A stretch of 64,000 nt of DNA. Source: Cristatella mucedo. Its lineage: Eukaryota > Bryozoa > Phylactolaemata > Cristatellidae. The stretch covers positions 1,287,501 through 1,351,500 of the forward strand of contig WPIO01000045.1 in the NCBI GenBank assembly GCA_009760855.2. The letters run 5' to 3'. The position numbers and the translations under genes were made by a program. This document shows positions 44,901 to 59,900 of this stretch, in pieces; within the stretch, counting starts at the first letter, position 1; each line of letters starts with the position of its first letter. Below the pieces are notes generated by a model. That model was not told the DNA's origin and did no database searches. It saw only the letters and a list, made by a program, of their open reading frames with translations.

Positions 44901-47900
44901 GAAAATGCATTTCGCATTAGTCTCATTCCTTGTTGACTAGACTCGTGGGACATGTTTAGGGTGCCCTATAAAAGACAAACATATTAGAAATTGGATTGGA
45001 AGTTCGGACGATTTCCATATATACGGAAAAATGATTATGCAAACTATGCAACCAGATGTAAACCGGAACAGCATATACGCAAATTTTTAATTCGCTGATT
45101 TCAGTATTATATACTGCTTGCGTCGCAACTTATAGAACCTTGATACCTCAGTTTACATGTAAACCATGACAGCCTGCTACTGTAAGTCCAGTAATGTCCG
45201 GGATGCTATTACAGTTACATGGTTATGCCATTTTGCCTTCATTATTAGCAATTCAGCAGCTTTCCTTGGTAAGCAGCTAAATATGACCGTTTTCCTAGCT
45301 CGTAGAAAACTAGCGTCACAACGAAAAACGGAATATTCTAATCGAGCAATTGCAAGAAAGCTTGGCATTGCAGAACTGACAAAGGTACCATGTTAAGGTA
45401 CTAGAACACACCAGAACATTGAATCAGAAGCGGTTGACGTCAGTGATTGGCTACATAGAACTGGAATGACTTGAAAATAATGGTAATGCAAAGCAGGTTC
45501 AGTAGTTACGTGAGAAGAGTTGGAGCTCTTGGGGATTACTGTCAGTGCAAGTACGATTAATAAGGGGCTCACTGAGCAAGGCCTAGGGTTGGCAAGAGGA
45601 AACTGCTTCTTAGCGTTATGTACTAACACACTTGCCTATAAATCCGGCACTGGATCAGGCTGAGTGAAGCTAAGTTTTCTGAACTGTCGAAATTAAGTTC
45701 ATGCTCAATTAAAAATAAAATACACAGGTAGTGAGTAATGTTAGGTTGTTTAAGCACGGTTTGTGTAAGGAATTTTCATTTGATATATAAGGATAATAAA
45801 TGTGGAACGCTATTTTGACATAGTTAAGAATGTCGGGATTTTGTCACATGCACGGTTCGCATTTTCTTTAGCAGCAGGGTGATCTTAAGCATATCGGAAG
45901 GGACCGTTAGTCTAGCTAGGTCTAAGCACAAGCTTGAAAAAGCATGCACAAGATCAGGACTGACTGTCCATCGACAGGTATATGAGGACTACCATAGGTC
46001 GTACCACTCGATCCTAGCAAAGGCCAAGTCTAGCTATGGCAACATTGTTGAATCACAGATGCACAATCCAAAAATGCTGATGTCGAAAATCAACCATCTA
46101 CTCAACCGCTCCCAGGTTAGCTCCTTACCTGATGATCCCTGTGATGATCTAGCTGATCGCTTCTCTAGCTTCTTTGAGCAGAAGATAAACTAGATCAGGG
46201 AATCCATCCCTGCGATGGCAGCATCCCCCCTTGAATGCTGTCCCTTGATTCCTTGCACACCTCAATGTCTACATTCAAGCAGGTCACTAGTGACCCCATC
46301 CTGAAGTTCATATCCCAATCAAAGAAGACATAAAGTCCTCTGGACTCTATTCCCATTATCCTGTTTCTACGTTGCGTTGGTCTGCTGCTGCCATGCATAA
46401 CTAACATCATTAATATGTCATTAGCCTCAGGTCATGTCCAAGCATCTTTCAAAAAAGCTGTAGTCAGGCCACTACTCAAGAAAGCCACACAGACTAGACC
46501 AAGAGAACTTGAGCAACTACCGACCAGTCTTCCTTCTACCATAAACCTTACACCTTGCTAGTAAGTTCCAGTCTGGCTTTAGAGCTAATCACTCCACAGA
46601 GTCAGCATTGCTTCGGGTATACAACGACCTACTTAGGAATGCAGACATGGGTAGAGTGTCTCTGCTTGTTTTGCTTGATCTTTCGGCAGCTTTTGATACC
46701 ATCGATCACAAAGTTCTTCTAGAGCGCCTCTCATCTCGCCTGGGCATCACTGGCACTGCTCTGCAGTGGTTCAGGTCCTATCTCAGTGGGAGACTCCAGA
46801 GTATTGACGTAAATGGACAAAGATAATCTGAAGTACCTCTGAAATATGGCGTACCTCAGGGCTCTGCGCTAGGTCCGGTTCTTTTCACGGTTTATACTCT
46901 CCCCCTTACTGATGTGATTGCCAAGCACAATCTAGACTTTCACTTCTAAGCGGATGACACTCAGTTGTACCTTTGCTTTGATCCCTCCCAGCCTTCGAGC
47001 ACCTCAAATTCTCTCAACTCACTAGCTGCATGCATTGATGACATCCGCACATGGATGGCAGCAAATTTTCTAAAACTTAACGATGATAAAACTAACTTAC
47101 TAGTTATAGGCAAACCCAGTGTGATCCAGAGATTGGAAAGGCTGACTCTCAAAATTGGCTCTGCCAGCATATCTCCAGTTGAATCAGCTCGAAATCTAGG
47201 TGTCATATTCCAAAGCGACCTCTCGTTAGACGACCATATCAGCTCCACAGTCAAATCCGCCTATTTTCAGCTTCATAACATTGCTAAAATTCGGGCTTGT
47301 TTAGATAAAGATACCACATCTAAGTTGGTCCATGCATTCGTGACATCCCGTCTCGACTTCTGCAACTCACTGCTTACTGGCCTACCAGCATGTGCGATCA
47401 GGCGATTGCAGCTGGTGCAAAAATCTGCAGCTAGGCTTGTCTGTCGTGAGCGTCGCAGTTGCCACATTACTCCACCTCTCGCCGACCTGCACTGGCTACC
47501 AGTCAAGCAACGGATTGACTTCAAGGTTTTGTCGCTAACTTTTAGATCTCTTCATTCTATGGCTCCAGCCTATCTCTCAGATCTACTCCCTCACCAGGCC
47601 AAGCATCGTACCACCTGCTTTTCGGAATCAAACAGTCTACAAATACTCCGTACAAACCTCAAATCCTTTGGAGACCGTGCATTTAGTTCATATACTCCAA
47701 AAGCCTGGAACTCCCTCCCGACCTGCGTCAGAACATCCCCTGACCTGACCACATTTGAAAGGAACCTAAAAACACCTATTTAGGACAGCATTTAGCGGGT
47801 CCCTGTGATTCGTCCTTGATGTGCTTATGCGTGCTGACACTGTGCATGCTGCCACTAACCACATTTGCATCCTGACCCTGTGCATGTCACCCCTAACCAT

Positions 47901-50900
47901 ATTATTCATTTCGTTTGTTTTTCAAGCATGATTTTACTTACCATTCAATTGCATTTCACTTTACAGCAAATGTAAAGCGCCTAGAGAGAGATTAAGTTCT
48001 CTGAGGGCGCTTTATCAAGTGAATTATTATTATCATCATTGTTATTACCATTCCTATCAAGGACATTGGAACGAGTTGTGGCAGATCTAAGCTAACTCAT
48101 ATATTGAAACTTCTAACTTTGCTAGTAAGTTCCAGTCTGGTTATAGAGTTAATCACTCCACAGTCAGCATTGCTTCGGGTGTACCACGACGTACTTAGGA
48201 ATGCAGGCATGGGTAGACTTTCTGTGCTTGTTGTGCTCGATCTTTCGGCAGCTTTTGATACTATCGATCACCAAGTCCTTCTCACCTTGCCTGGGCATCT
48301 CTGGCACTGCTCTGCAATGGTTCAGGTCCTATTTCAGTGGGAGACTCCAGAGTATTGATGTGTATGAAGAAAGATCATCCGAGGAACCTCTGAAATATGG
48401 GGTACCTCCGGGCTCCGTGCTTGGTCCGGTTCTTTTCACGGTTTATACTCTCCCTCTTGCCGATGTGATTGCCAAGCACACTAGGCTTTCACTTCTACTA
48501 TGTGGATGACACTCAGTTGTACCTTTGCTTTGATCCCTCCCAGCCCTCCAGCACGTCGAATTCTCTCAACTCCCTTGCTGCGTGTATTGATGACATCTGC
48601 ACATGGATGACAACAAATTTTCTTAAATTAATAAAACCAACTTACTTGCTATGGGCAAACCCAGTGTGATTCGGAAATTGGAACAACTAACGGTCAAAAT
48701 TGGCTCTGCCAGCCTATCTCTTGTCGAATCTGCATGAAACCTGGGTGCCATGTTCCGAAATGACCTTTTGCTAGACGTCCACATCAGCTCTACAATCAAG
48801 TCTACCTACTTTCAGCTGCATAACATTGCTAAAATTCGGGCTTGTTTAGACAGGGATACCACATCTAAGTTGGCCCGTGAATTGTGAGATCCCGTCGACT
48901 TATGTAACTCACTGCTTGCTGGCCTACCAGCCTGTGCAATCAGGCACTTACAGCTGGTGCAAAACTCTGCAGCTAGGCCTGTCTGCCGTGAGCATTGCAG
49001 TTGCCACATCACACCATTCCTCCCCGACCTGCACTAGCTACCAGTCAAGCAACGGATTGACTTCAAGGTTTTGTCGTCCACTTTTAGGTCCCGGCATTCT
49101 TTGGCTCCAGTCTATCTCTCAGATCTACTCACCCACCAGGCCAAGCATCGTACCACCTGCTTTTTGGAAACTTAACTATACCTATGCCTCGTACAAACCT
49201 GCTTATGTGTGCTTACACTGTTGCATGTTGCCACTAACTACACTTGCATGCTGAACCTGTGCATATCAGCCCTAACCATGTCATTCATGTTGTTTATTAA
49301 GCATGCAAGTGTAGTTAGTGGCAACATGCAACAGTGTCAGCACACATAAGCAGGTTTGTACGAGGCATAGGTACACAGTTAGTTTCCGAAAATGATGCCA
49401 CTAACCATTCGATCGTGTTTTCTTTGCAGCAAATGTAAAGCGCCTAGAAAGATATTGAGTTCTCTGAGGGCGCTTTATCGAGTGTATTAATATTATTATT
49501 TGACGATACTATATGTCAAGGGTTATGGTGGGTTTTGGAGTGGTCTAGTCGGTCCATCGAACATCTGCGTCAGGAGTTAGTGTATATAATACTCGATAAA
49601 GTAATTCTGGACTATTGTCATTATTATTATTATTATTATAAATTGTGACGGGCTGTGAGATATTGTTGGGGTCAATGTCTCTAAATCTCCTTGCCTTTTT
49701 TTAAATGATGTGCAACACATTTTTCATTGCATTTTTATACTAAATGGGCTATTTTAACTACGGCCTTCTTCAATTAATGTCACTAGTGTTATTTGTTTCG
49801 ATTAAACTGTTCTAGCAATCCACCTGACAGAAGGAAGGGCTGGTTGCGTGACCGTACTCCAATGCGGATTGGAACTCCAACAAACGTTAATCAAGATTGG
49901 ACGTCTTACAACTGCTTGTGCAGTCAGTAGCAGTGATCTGAGTTTGAAAACTGAATGACATTCAACTGTACAGTTATATTTTAAACTTGAGTTGATATGG
50001 GGGCAATCTAATGGCAGAATAAGGTATGCACACAAGAAAAATAGATGACCACCTGGGAGGCCTCTTCATACGTAGAACATTTCTTTACGTTGGCAGGTGG
50101 ATTTAATCGTGTTTTTTGTCTGATTAGTATACAATGAAGGCAATCTATTTTGGCAGTATGGCTGTTATGCGTTGTACTTTGCTGTTTTTGCTTTGTACCA
50201 TGCTGTTTCACAGCATGCTTAGGCTCAGACTCGGTACATACTTGGCTCTCATGTTGCAGTATAGTGGTGCAGTACTTATTGTTTGCTACTGATCGGTGCT
50301 TTGGTTACATTTTTAGGATGAAGATCATGTTCCGCGTACTGGGTCTACATTCCAACCGCTTGTCCACCAGCACAAACTCGCAGTTGACAATTTAGCCACA
50401 CCTTCTCTTGGTGATTTAAAACCTGACTCAAGCTTTGATCAGTGGTTTTATAAAGATCCCCAAGGAGCCATCCAAGGACCATTTGGAAGGGCTGAAATGG
50501 CCGAATGGTTTAATGCTGGGTACTTCAACATGGCTCTACTCGTCAGACGAGCATGCGATGATGTGTTTCAGCCACTCGGTGAACTGATCAAGCGGTTTCA
50601 GCGAGTTCCATTTGAACCCGGACCTCATGTACCACCACTTAAGGTATGGGTTATCGTGTCTCATTTGGCTGCTTGATTTATGTAAATCTATTGCAGCTTG
50701 GCATAAGAAAGTGCTATGTTAGAAAGAGCGGAATGTTACCTGTCAAGTCGTCCTCACAACCTGTCCGACGCCAGAGGCTGAATAACCTGTCTTGAAATTC
50801 TAACATTGGTGTGCTGTGAAGTTCCTTTTGATACACAATGCATTTGTCTTACTTGACGATTTCTTATTACATCAATGGAGTGCGCTGTCTGACTAATGTG

Positions 50901-53900
50901 TGCTGTGGTTGCAGGACTTTTTACTGGATGAACAGCAGCGAATGATGCACTATGCCGCAATGCAGCAGCAGCAACAGGCTGTAGCAGCATTGCAGCAGCA
51001 GGTTGCGACAGCAGCAGCTATCCAGCAGCAGCAACAGCAGCAGCAAGTGACCCAACGGTAAGAATATGTCGAATTCTAGGCATCCACGGAATTTGTGATT
51101 ACAAGGCTGACAACATTTTTTGTTCAGTTTCCATCCTTTCTCTATCTGAGTATTTAGTGCCTTTTCTATTGTAGGCAGAACGTTATGAAGGCTGAGCTTA
51201 TACAAATGATGTCTTACCTGCAGAGCAATGAGAGTTTTAAGCATTATTCGCCACAGCAGCTGCAGCAGTATGCCACCAGTCTCCTAACCAAACAATATCA
51301 GGTACTCCTTGCAAAGCATCGGGGCTATCTGCTTGCCCAATTCGTCCACTGAGACGTGCCTTAACATGTTTTCAAGTTTTAATGGTTGTCTCGGTAGCAC
51401 TCAAAATATTTCTGCTACCTGTGATTAATGTGTCACACGTGCATAGCTGCCATATTTTGATGACCAACTGGCCCTATGTTCCAACTCCAAACGTAAGTGC
51501 ACATGCGATTAATTCTTTACCAGAGAATGTTCGTGGCTTAAGATACATTGATCTTGTTGGCTCAAGCTGCATCTAATCATATCGCTAAGTCGGTTAGTAG
51601 GAGTTAATGTGCTCACTCTTCACGACCAAGGTTGTGAGTTTGAATCCGGCAGCAGGCGATCCTCTTTATTTTATTTTTAGTCTGTTACTTGTGACCTTTG
51701 AAGGATTCTGGGCCAGGTTCTGGAAATTAGCAGGACTATTCACTGCTTGATGAAAGATCCAAGGTATAGACATGTTAGGTCTGAGGCAATCGACCAAAGA
51801 GAAGCAGGCTAAACTAACAGCCTGCATGCTGCCTTGTGATAGGACCGACATGTGAAACTGTGAAAGTTGGGATTACAAAAGTTTATTTCTGAAGCTGCCT
51901 ATGCAACGATGTGGCTACATTTTCATTCGTGAATCTGTCGTTTGAACCTATAAGTTGTAAGCGTGGAAATGTTGTCATGCAGTAGGCTGCGAATCCACAT
52001 TACAGTGCCATCCAGAAGTTTCGACTCTGCACACTATTTTACTCAAAAACATAAGATTGAGATCGATCTAATTATTTAACAGTTTTTATTACTATGCAAA
52101 GAGGCTAAAAAATATATAGTTACATGTAAACTACAGGTGCAACTGCTAACTAGTCGAGGGCTCGACTTTGCCCCACAGGTGTTTTACAGGGTTTACATCT
52201 TGGCCTTGGCTTGGCCACTGTATGACCCCTATTGGTCCCAAGTTGTTGTCCCTGGTCTCTTTGTTGCCAACTGCAATCGGTGCTGAAAGCCGTTCAGGCT
52301 CTTCTGCCACTATTCAAAGTAGGCTGTTAAATCAGCTAATATTTTTTTGAAAAACAAACTGCCACAACAGTGTGCTTCGGATCGTTGTCATGCTGACTAC
52401 AGAAATCGATCCCAAGAAGACCCTGAGCAGATGGCAAGTCAGCATTTTGACATATGTTGAGTTAGACAACCTGATTCATTGTGATTTCTTGAATCTCGCA
52501 CAAATACCGAATTTGACAATCTTTTGCAGACCACTGTCAACGTACACTTCACCCATTCGCCGGCTAAAGTACATCCTCTTATCACAGTCCTCTGTGTGCT
52601 AACACTGCATGCTGCCACAACCATATTTGAATGCTGACCTTGTGCATGTCATCTATAACCATGGTTGTTGCTATTGAACACGCTACTACTAACCATTCAA
52701 TAATGCTTCCTTTGCAGCAAATGTAAAGTGCCTAGAAAGAGATTTTGTTCTCTAAAGATGCTATAAAATGTATTACTATTATTATTATTATTGAACTGCT
52801 TTATGGGGAGCCACTGCAGGTCGAATAGAAGTGGTGGTATCATGGTAGCAGTGGCGACCTTCGCGAGAGACAGGCCTAACTGCCCGAGTTTTGCATTGTT
52901 GGTGAGCATAATATGCTTGAAAAAGTACCTGCAAGAAGCAAGTTGTAGTTTTTAGTGGTACGTTGCAATTGCATTCACTAAGCTGTGGGACCCTAAATTA
53001 AGCACCTGATTACTACAATGTTATATTACTGGAGGTGGGCAGACTTGACTGTGGACCCTATAGCCACCTAGTGAATCATCACTTTGGAACAGATTATGTA
53101 TGCTAGCTAAGCCAGTTATGAGGGTTAGCCGTTGCAATTTCAGAATGACGCCAGGTTTGTCTTTGCATTTTAAATGTTTCTCATTCTTATTCAAGCGAAT
53201 CCTTGATGCCCTCAAGATGTCAAACTTGCCGGCAATATAAGCTGAGAGGGAGAGTTTTGTGGTGCTCCTGGGCCAGGAAAGGATCTAAGTACAGGCGAAG
53301 CTGTACGTGATCAGAATATAAATGAAAGCCTCGATCGTGCTTGGTGATAATAGTGGCAAGATGCATGTTTTTGCTCACTAACAACCAAGAGGTTCTTTGT
53401 CTGCGATCAGGCTGTCCAAGAGAAGCTAGATGCATTTTTGCTGACCGAGACATGGATTATTCCCTGCTTTGGTGGCTGTGTATCTGAGACAATCCCACCG
53501 TAGTTTTTAATCTTACAATCCATGCGGTCTGACAAGGTGGGTGGCAGGGTAGCTGTCGATGTTCTTGAATCGTTTGGCTATAAGACTTTTTGCTTTTGCA
53601 CGGGCCATCGTTTGAATCAGTTACTATCAAGTCCCCATCAAAGATCATGGTCTCACAGTTGTAATCTACCGACCTTCTTCTGGTTGTGTAAGCTTGTTTA
53701 TAGAGGAGTTTTCGGAGTTCCTCAATACTGTTAGTGTCTGACAGGCTGATATTGATTGTAGGAAACTTCAACATTCACGCTGAAAACTCTAGCAACAGCC
53801 AGATCCTCTTATTTCTTCACTGTCTAGAGAACTTCGGTTTGGTCTAACATGTCAATCCTACCACTCTTGTAGATAGCCATATCTTGGGTTTCGTTATCAC

Positions 53901-56900
53901 TAAGGATGTCAGCCTTACTAATAACGTGTGCATGCTGAGTATCTGGGATCATTGCTTTGTCTCTTTTACTGTCCCTGTTCCTTTGTATGTGCAATCTAAT
54001 GTCTAGGTTATCCCACTTCGGAACTTCGTTAGACCGATACTTGGAAAGCCCAGATTAGATGCAGAGGTCCTAGTAAACTGCTGCCCAGTTTTCTTAGCTT
54101 TCTTTTGTCAGAAAATCCTCATAACATAGTCGCTAAGCAGCTTGTAGCAAATGTTGAAATGAACATATTGTCAGAAAGTTTCATTTGGGTTCAAATGACA
54201 TCACTCCACTGAAACTGCTCTTTCATGTAACCAATAACATATGCAGCATAGATGATGGGAATGTCACTGCTAGGGCAGTGACATTCCGATGCTATTCCCA
54301 ATCCAACAGGATGTGTCAGTATCGTTGGACTCTATTGATCATACTACTTCAACGATTAAGAATAACCATCAGCCTAGCAAAAAAGGCCTTGGAGTCGTTC
54401 AAGTAGTACATGTTCGATATGGTTCAATACACATCGTGTGCCAATCACCCGTGAAGATGCCCCTGTAGGGATCCATTCTTTGGCTCCAGTCTGCCTATCA
54501 GGTTTACTCCTCCACCAGGCACCATCATCGTACCACCTGCTTTTCGGAAACTAACGGTTTACCTATACCTCGTACAAACCTCAAATCTTTTGAAGACCGT
54601 GATTTAGTTCATATGCTCTTAAGGCCTGGAACTCAGTCCCGACTTGTGTCACGACATCCCCATACTTCACCACATTTGAAAAGAAATTTAAAATGCCCCT
54701 ATCTATGACAGCCTTTAGTGGGTGGGTCCATGTGATTCGTCCTTTGTGTGCTTATGCGTGCTGACACTGTGCATACTGCCACAAACCGCACTTGCATGCT
54801 GACCCTTTCATGTCACCCCTAACCATGTTATTCATGTTGTTTATTAAGCATGATACCACTCACCATTCGATCGTGTTTCCTTTGCAGCAAATGTAAAGCT
54901 CCTAGAAAGAGATTGGGTTCTCTGAGGGCACTTTATCAAGTGTATTATTATTTTTATTATTATTAATATTTGATGATACTATATGTCAAGGCTAATCACG
55001 GGTTTTAGAGTGGCCTAGTCCGAGTTGAAGTTCTTGGGGTCGGCTAGCACCCGATGCTGCCGATACTCAGCTGTATTTGTCGTTTAAATTGTTGAAGTCT
55101 GATGCAGCAACTGATAAACTGAATGCTTACATGCCAGACAGATATTAGATTCTGTATGTCTGCAAATTTTCTTAAGCTTGATGGTGATAGAGCATAATTA
55201 CTACTCGTAGGACACCCCAACATCTGGCTTGACTAGAAGGGTTTGCTCATCTAATAGGTGGTACTTTTGTGGGATGTGCTCCTAAAACTTAGGTATCGTC
55301 ATTGACAACTGCCTCAATTTAGAAAGTTTCATTAAGAAAACTGCCTTCACAGTTAGCATTCACGTCTGATCTTTATCTTAAGGATAAGGGACCTTGACCA
55401 CGGTGGCTTGCAAAAAATTTAACCAGCTCCCTGGTTCTGCCTCGTCTATATTGCTATTCCATTGTGGCTAGGCTGCCGAAAAAGCCACTAGGCCAGTGCA
55501 GCTAGTGATTAATGTGGTTGCAAGGCTAGTTTACTAATCCCGTTAGTTTGACCATGTATCTCCTTTGCTGAAAGAACTTGGATGGTTTCCGGTTGATCGT
55601 GAGATACAGATTACTGACCTACAATGCTCGCGGTGGCTTTGCTACTTCACACCTAGCTAAACTACTGCACCAGTTTCAGCCTCCTCGTGCCCTCAGGTCA
55701 TCTATGGACAATACATTAGCTGTTCCATTCCTCTTATTAAAGACTGGTGGCAACATAGTTTTGCTCTGCAGGTCCCGTGAAAACTCACTTCCACATTATT
55801 TAGGAAAGACATCTACACTCCTGTTGCCAACTTTGGCACACCCTTTCCAGCTGTCCTGAGTTGCCATTTCCATGCCACTCACAACCTCAATTGCTCTCCT
55901 GACTCAGCTGTGATTCTCACTTTCTCTCTATTGCGTGGGATGAAGTCTGTTGGCTACCGAATGTATATCAACAGTCCCTTAGGCTTTGAGTGCGATAAAT
56001 AAAACTTCCTTGCAACTCCAACGTAGTCTTGGTGGCTTTTTTGGGAGTTACATACAGAAGGGGATACAAGATAGAAGTAAGTATACTTTGTAAAAGAAGT
56101 TGACATAGAAAAGACCTAAGACTCGTTAACGTTCTTACCCTCTAGACCACTGGAGCGACTTCAGACCGCAACCTAAAAACCTCTTGCGGCTTTTTGTAGA
56201 GGTAATTAGTACGGAATGCCAACACCTTCTGCCCGGTCCACACTGCCATGTACTTGTGCTGGTGCAACATCAATGTGCACTGTGTTTGTTGCAGCTGCTA
56301 TACTTAGTGGCAGCTGTTTTTGGCATTTCTTGTTTTATCAAAATCTTCCCCTTTCCAATTAGAGCAGCATAGAATTACCAACCCATTGAGCAGTCTTGTG
56401 CCATGCTCTCAAATTGTTTGCTGTAATATGCCCAAACCATATTATGTCGTGGAGTCTGAGCTTGATTCAATCTTAGCTTTCATTGAAAGAGGTTTAGGGT
56501 AGTAATAGTCTTTATAATATACTTGTAAGAACATGTCAGAGCCGCAAAAATAGTTCACCCAAAATATTTAGTTGGTTGTAAAATTCACAAAGAAATAACT
56601 AAATGCAAACTTAGTTTGCCTTTTGTGTCACAGCATGCCTTCGATAAATCATTAAGAGGCTTGTCACTTTTCTTCTGAGTTGCTTGGTAACATACAGCTG
56701 TAATGCATGTATAGCTCTTTTCTGGGTTTTAGCTTCAAGCTGGAGCTATTTTTAAATTTCTTTTTGTAGCACTTCTTTGAAAAAATAGTAAGAAAGAAGC
56801 ATTTGGATCTTTAACGGTTAGCAATATTAGTAGGCCAAATTGTATGGCCAAACTGTTAGCTCTGCTTAGCCCATTCATGCCTGCTGCTAGTAGGCATGAG

Positions 56901-59900
56901 TGGGCTAAGCGGCTGCATACGTGGGCAAAATTGCTTCTTGAGGAAACCAGACAAGGTTGCTTAGAGTTAACATTGCCAGGAACACCTACTGTGTTGAGGT
57001 CGCACAAACTTACAGATATTGAATACAATACGTCTGTGATCTGTTTGCAAATGTGTAGTCCAGGGTCGCCGTGGTCCGCAGAATTTATGTACATATCTTG
57101 TAGTTTCCTTAACTGAAAGGATTGCGTTTAAGATTAAAGCCGCCCCAGTTCAGTAAACAGTGCTTAATGCTTGACCTGCTCACTAAGGATCCTCTTTAGT
57201 CTCATAATTTCACACGGCTTAAAAAAATTCACACTTGGTACTGGTGCCCCAGCACTGGCTTAAGCATAATTGCCGTGGTTTGATGTAGAAAACCTGGATT
57301 TGCCTACTGTTAGTGACCCGACGTTGGATTCGTTTAGGGTGCATGATTGTTTCCATCAGCGCTGTGCAGCAATTAAGGTGTGTGGTGAACCGTGATGGCG
57401 CACTAGGTAAGGTGGTTGCTTTTCACGACCTCGGTCCTGAGGTCGTGGGTTCGATTCCTGCAGTGGGTGATCCTTTATTGCTGCTGCAAGCGGTGGTGAT
57501 AGCCGTAAAGGCTCTTCTATCGCTGTACAAAAGAGGCTGTTTATAATCAGCTAGTACTTTTTTCTGTTGCACCAGTGAAAATCAGTGACTTTCTGCATTT
57601 GCCTTCATAGTGTTTCATAAGTTTGCAACTTTTTGCAGCAACAGCAGCAAGTAAAGATGATGGCAACACCGGGTGGTGCTGCAGTGCTGGGAGACGGTAG
57701 GCCTGTCAGCCTGACCGAGCCGTCTGGAGAGAGCCTGTGGGGTACCAGCAACACTACCACTGCTATGTCTCCTAGTCCACTCATCAATGCTCATGGTGGG
57801 TAGTTACATGCTGCAATTTACAAGCGAAAGGAAATGTTAATGAGGGTAGTGAAGTAGTAGTGTTATTAGCTTGCATGCTTCCAAAACTACAGCTGTTATG
57901 AGCTATGTTGCATGTGTTGCATCGTGTAGTCAAAGCCAGAACTTAAAATAATTATCTGTGTGTGCATGTATGCACTCAGAGCCACCTTTGAAATGGTAAC
58001 CAAGCAGTAAGGTTTTGACCTTACATGACTTTTCTCTTTGTGGTTTCATCTTTCTCCTACTTTCACCCTGCCCGCATCTTGCCCTTCCCCAGTCAGCCCT
58101 CTTGGAAAACTTGTGATTTATACTTGTGGCAGGTTGATGGTGGTTGGGTCAGCTCTAGATGTTGTGTTATCTCGGGGTATTTGCCTTCCGAGGCTTACTT
58201 ATACGATGCCTTGGCATTTTGCAGCCACTCCCATGTGGAAGCCTCCTATAAGCTCGGGTAAAGCACCAACTCCCACAGCTGTCATGGGCGTTCAGTCCGT
58301 GTGGGAGCTGGAGCAGCAGCAGCATCAGCAGCAGGACCAGAAACTGCGTGAGACCGAGGAGAAGCGTCGAGAGATTGAGAGGCAGCTCAAAATCCAGGTA
58401 AGCTACCCAAGAGGCACAGCCCTGCTCAGTGGGTGTCTCAGTTATAGTAATGATAAAAAATAAAAATTGCAGTAATACATTAGTTATAGCGCCATCTGAG
58501 AACCCAATCTCTTTCTATGCACTTGCACTGTTTGGTGCAGTGCCAACGACGAGCTGTAGCTGAAACAGCAGTTAAAGGGCTGGGACCTGACCTGCCTTGT
58601 ATGAGGCTGCGCCAGCCTCAGGCTCTCTATGCTGTTCATCTCAGCTGCAATTATTCTGTTCTCCTCAGTGCCTGCACTCGGTGCACCATATAATAATAAT
58701 AATAATAATAATGCACTCGATAAAGCGCCCCCAGAGAACTTAATCTCTTTCTAGGCGCTTTACAGTTGCTGCAAAGGGAAATGCAATTGAATGGTAAGTA
58801 AAATCATGTTTGAAAATCAAACAAAATGAATAATATGGTTAGGGGTGACATGCACAGGGTCAGCATGCAAATGTGGTTAGTGTCAGCATGCAGACATCCA
58901 TGTGAGCACTGTAGTTGAACTGGTGATTACAGGACTGCGTAGCAAGAGTCCAGAATATCGTGCTTCAAAAGCCTTTGTACAAATGAATAAAGTAGTTTTA
59001 CCCTAAAAGAGCCATTTTGTGTAATAGCCCAGGTGGCGCTTCTTGGTTCAATGTGCTTAGAAACAGATTTTCTTAGTCTACAGTTATCTTGGCAAGTCCC
59101 AATCCTTGTATTGCATTTAAATCACCTCCTGGTTATTCTGAATTAATAAATATTTACGGCTATCCATGGAAACAAGTGTATCTTAAAGTAATTTAGCAGG
59201 AATACTCCACTCGGCTCACTTCAGCTTGGTGTAGAATAAAACATTGTGTATTTCTATTACTATCTAGGATCGGCGAGGTTGATTTGACTGAGGGTGAGAC
59301 ATGACAATGAAACTTATATTTTGGTTTCACTGCTTTTCTTAATGATTCGATGAACGTTAAGGGCTGCCGTGCTTCATTGGCCCAGTGGTTAAGGTGCTCG
59401 CCCCGACCAAGGTCTGCCCGAGGTCGTGGGCTCAAGCCCACTATGTGAAGCGGCGAAAATCCGGCTGTAAAGTCGATTTTTTACCTCCAGTGTAGACATG
59501 GCTGGAATAATAGTTTTCTATATGTTAGTGTTATGTGTTAATCATCGCGCTGGATTGCATTCGTAGCATTTTTCTCTTTCGAAATTTGCCAAAAGCCACA
59601 AAATATGTTTTTGATCATTTCTTAGCACTACCCATTCAGCCTATAGTCTCCAGGCCTCGCGGCATAAATGCTGTTCGCGATTTGCATTGTAGTTATATTT
59701 ATTATGCTCTGAGAAGTGTATAAAACAGCAATGCCGGACTGCTTAGTCCGGTTAGAAGTTGGCCCATCTCAGTTCTTTATGACTCTGCCCTCAAGCCCAG
59801 GATCTGCACCAATGTTATCTGCTTCTACTTTTGTGTCTCGTAGAATCGACTCCAATACTTTCGAGGCAAATCGCAAAGATTGCTTGGCCGGGTAGGCAGA

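Noticed and set aside
46965-47783. Stand-alone 272-codon gene
   Set aside because: It is the C-terminal part of the family A LINE protein after a stop in its YADD motif; paralogous blocks recur across the window.
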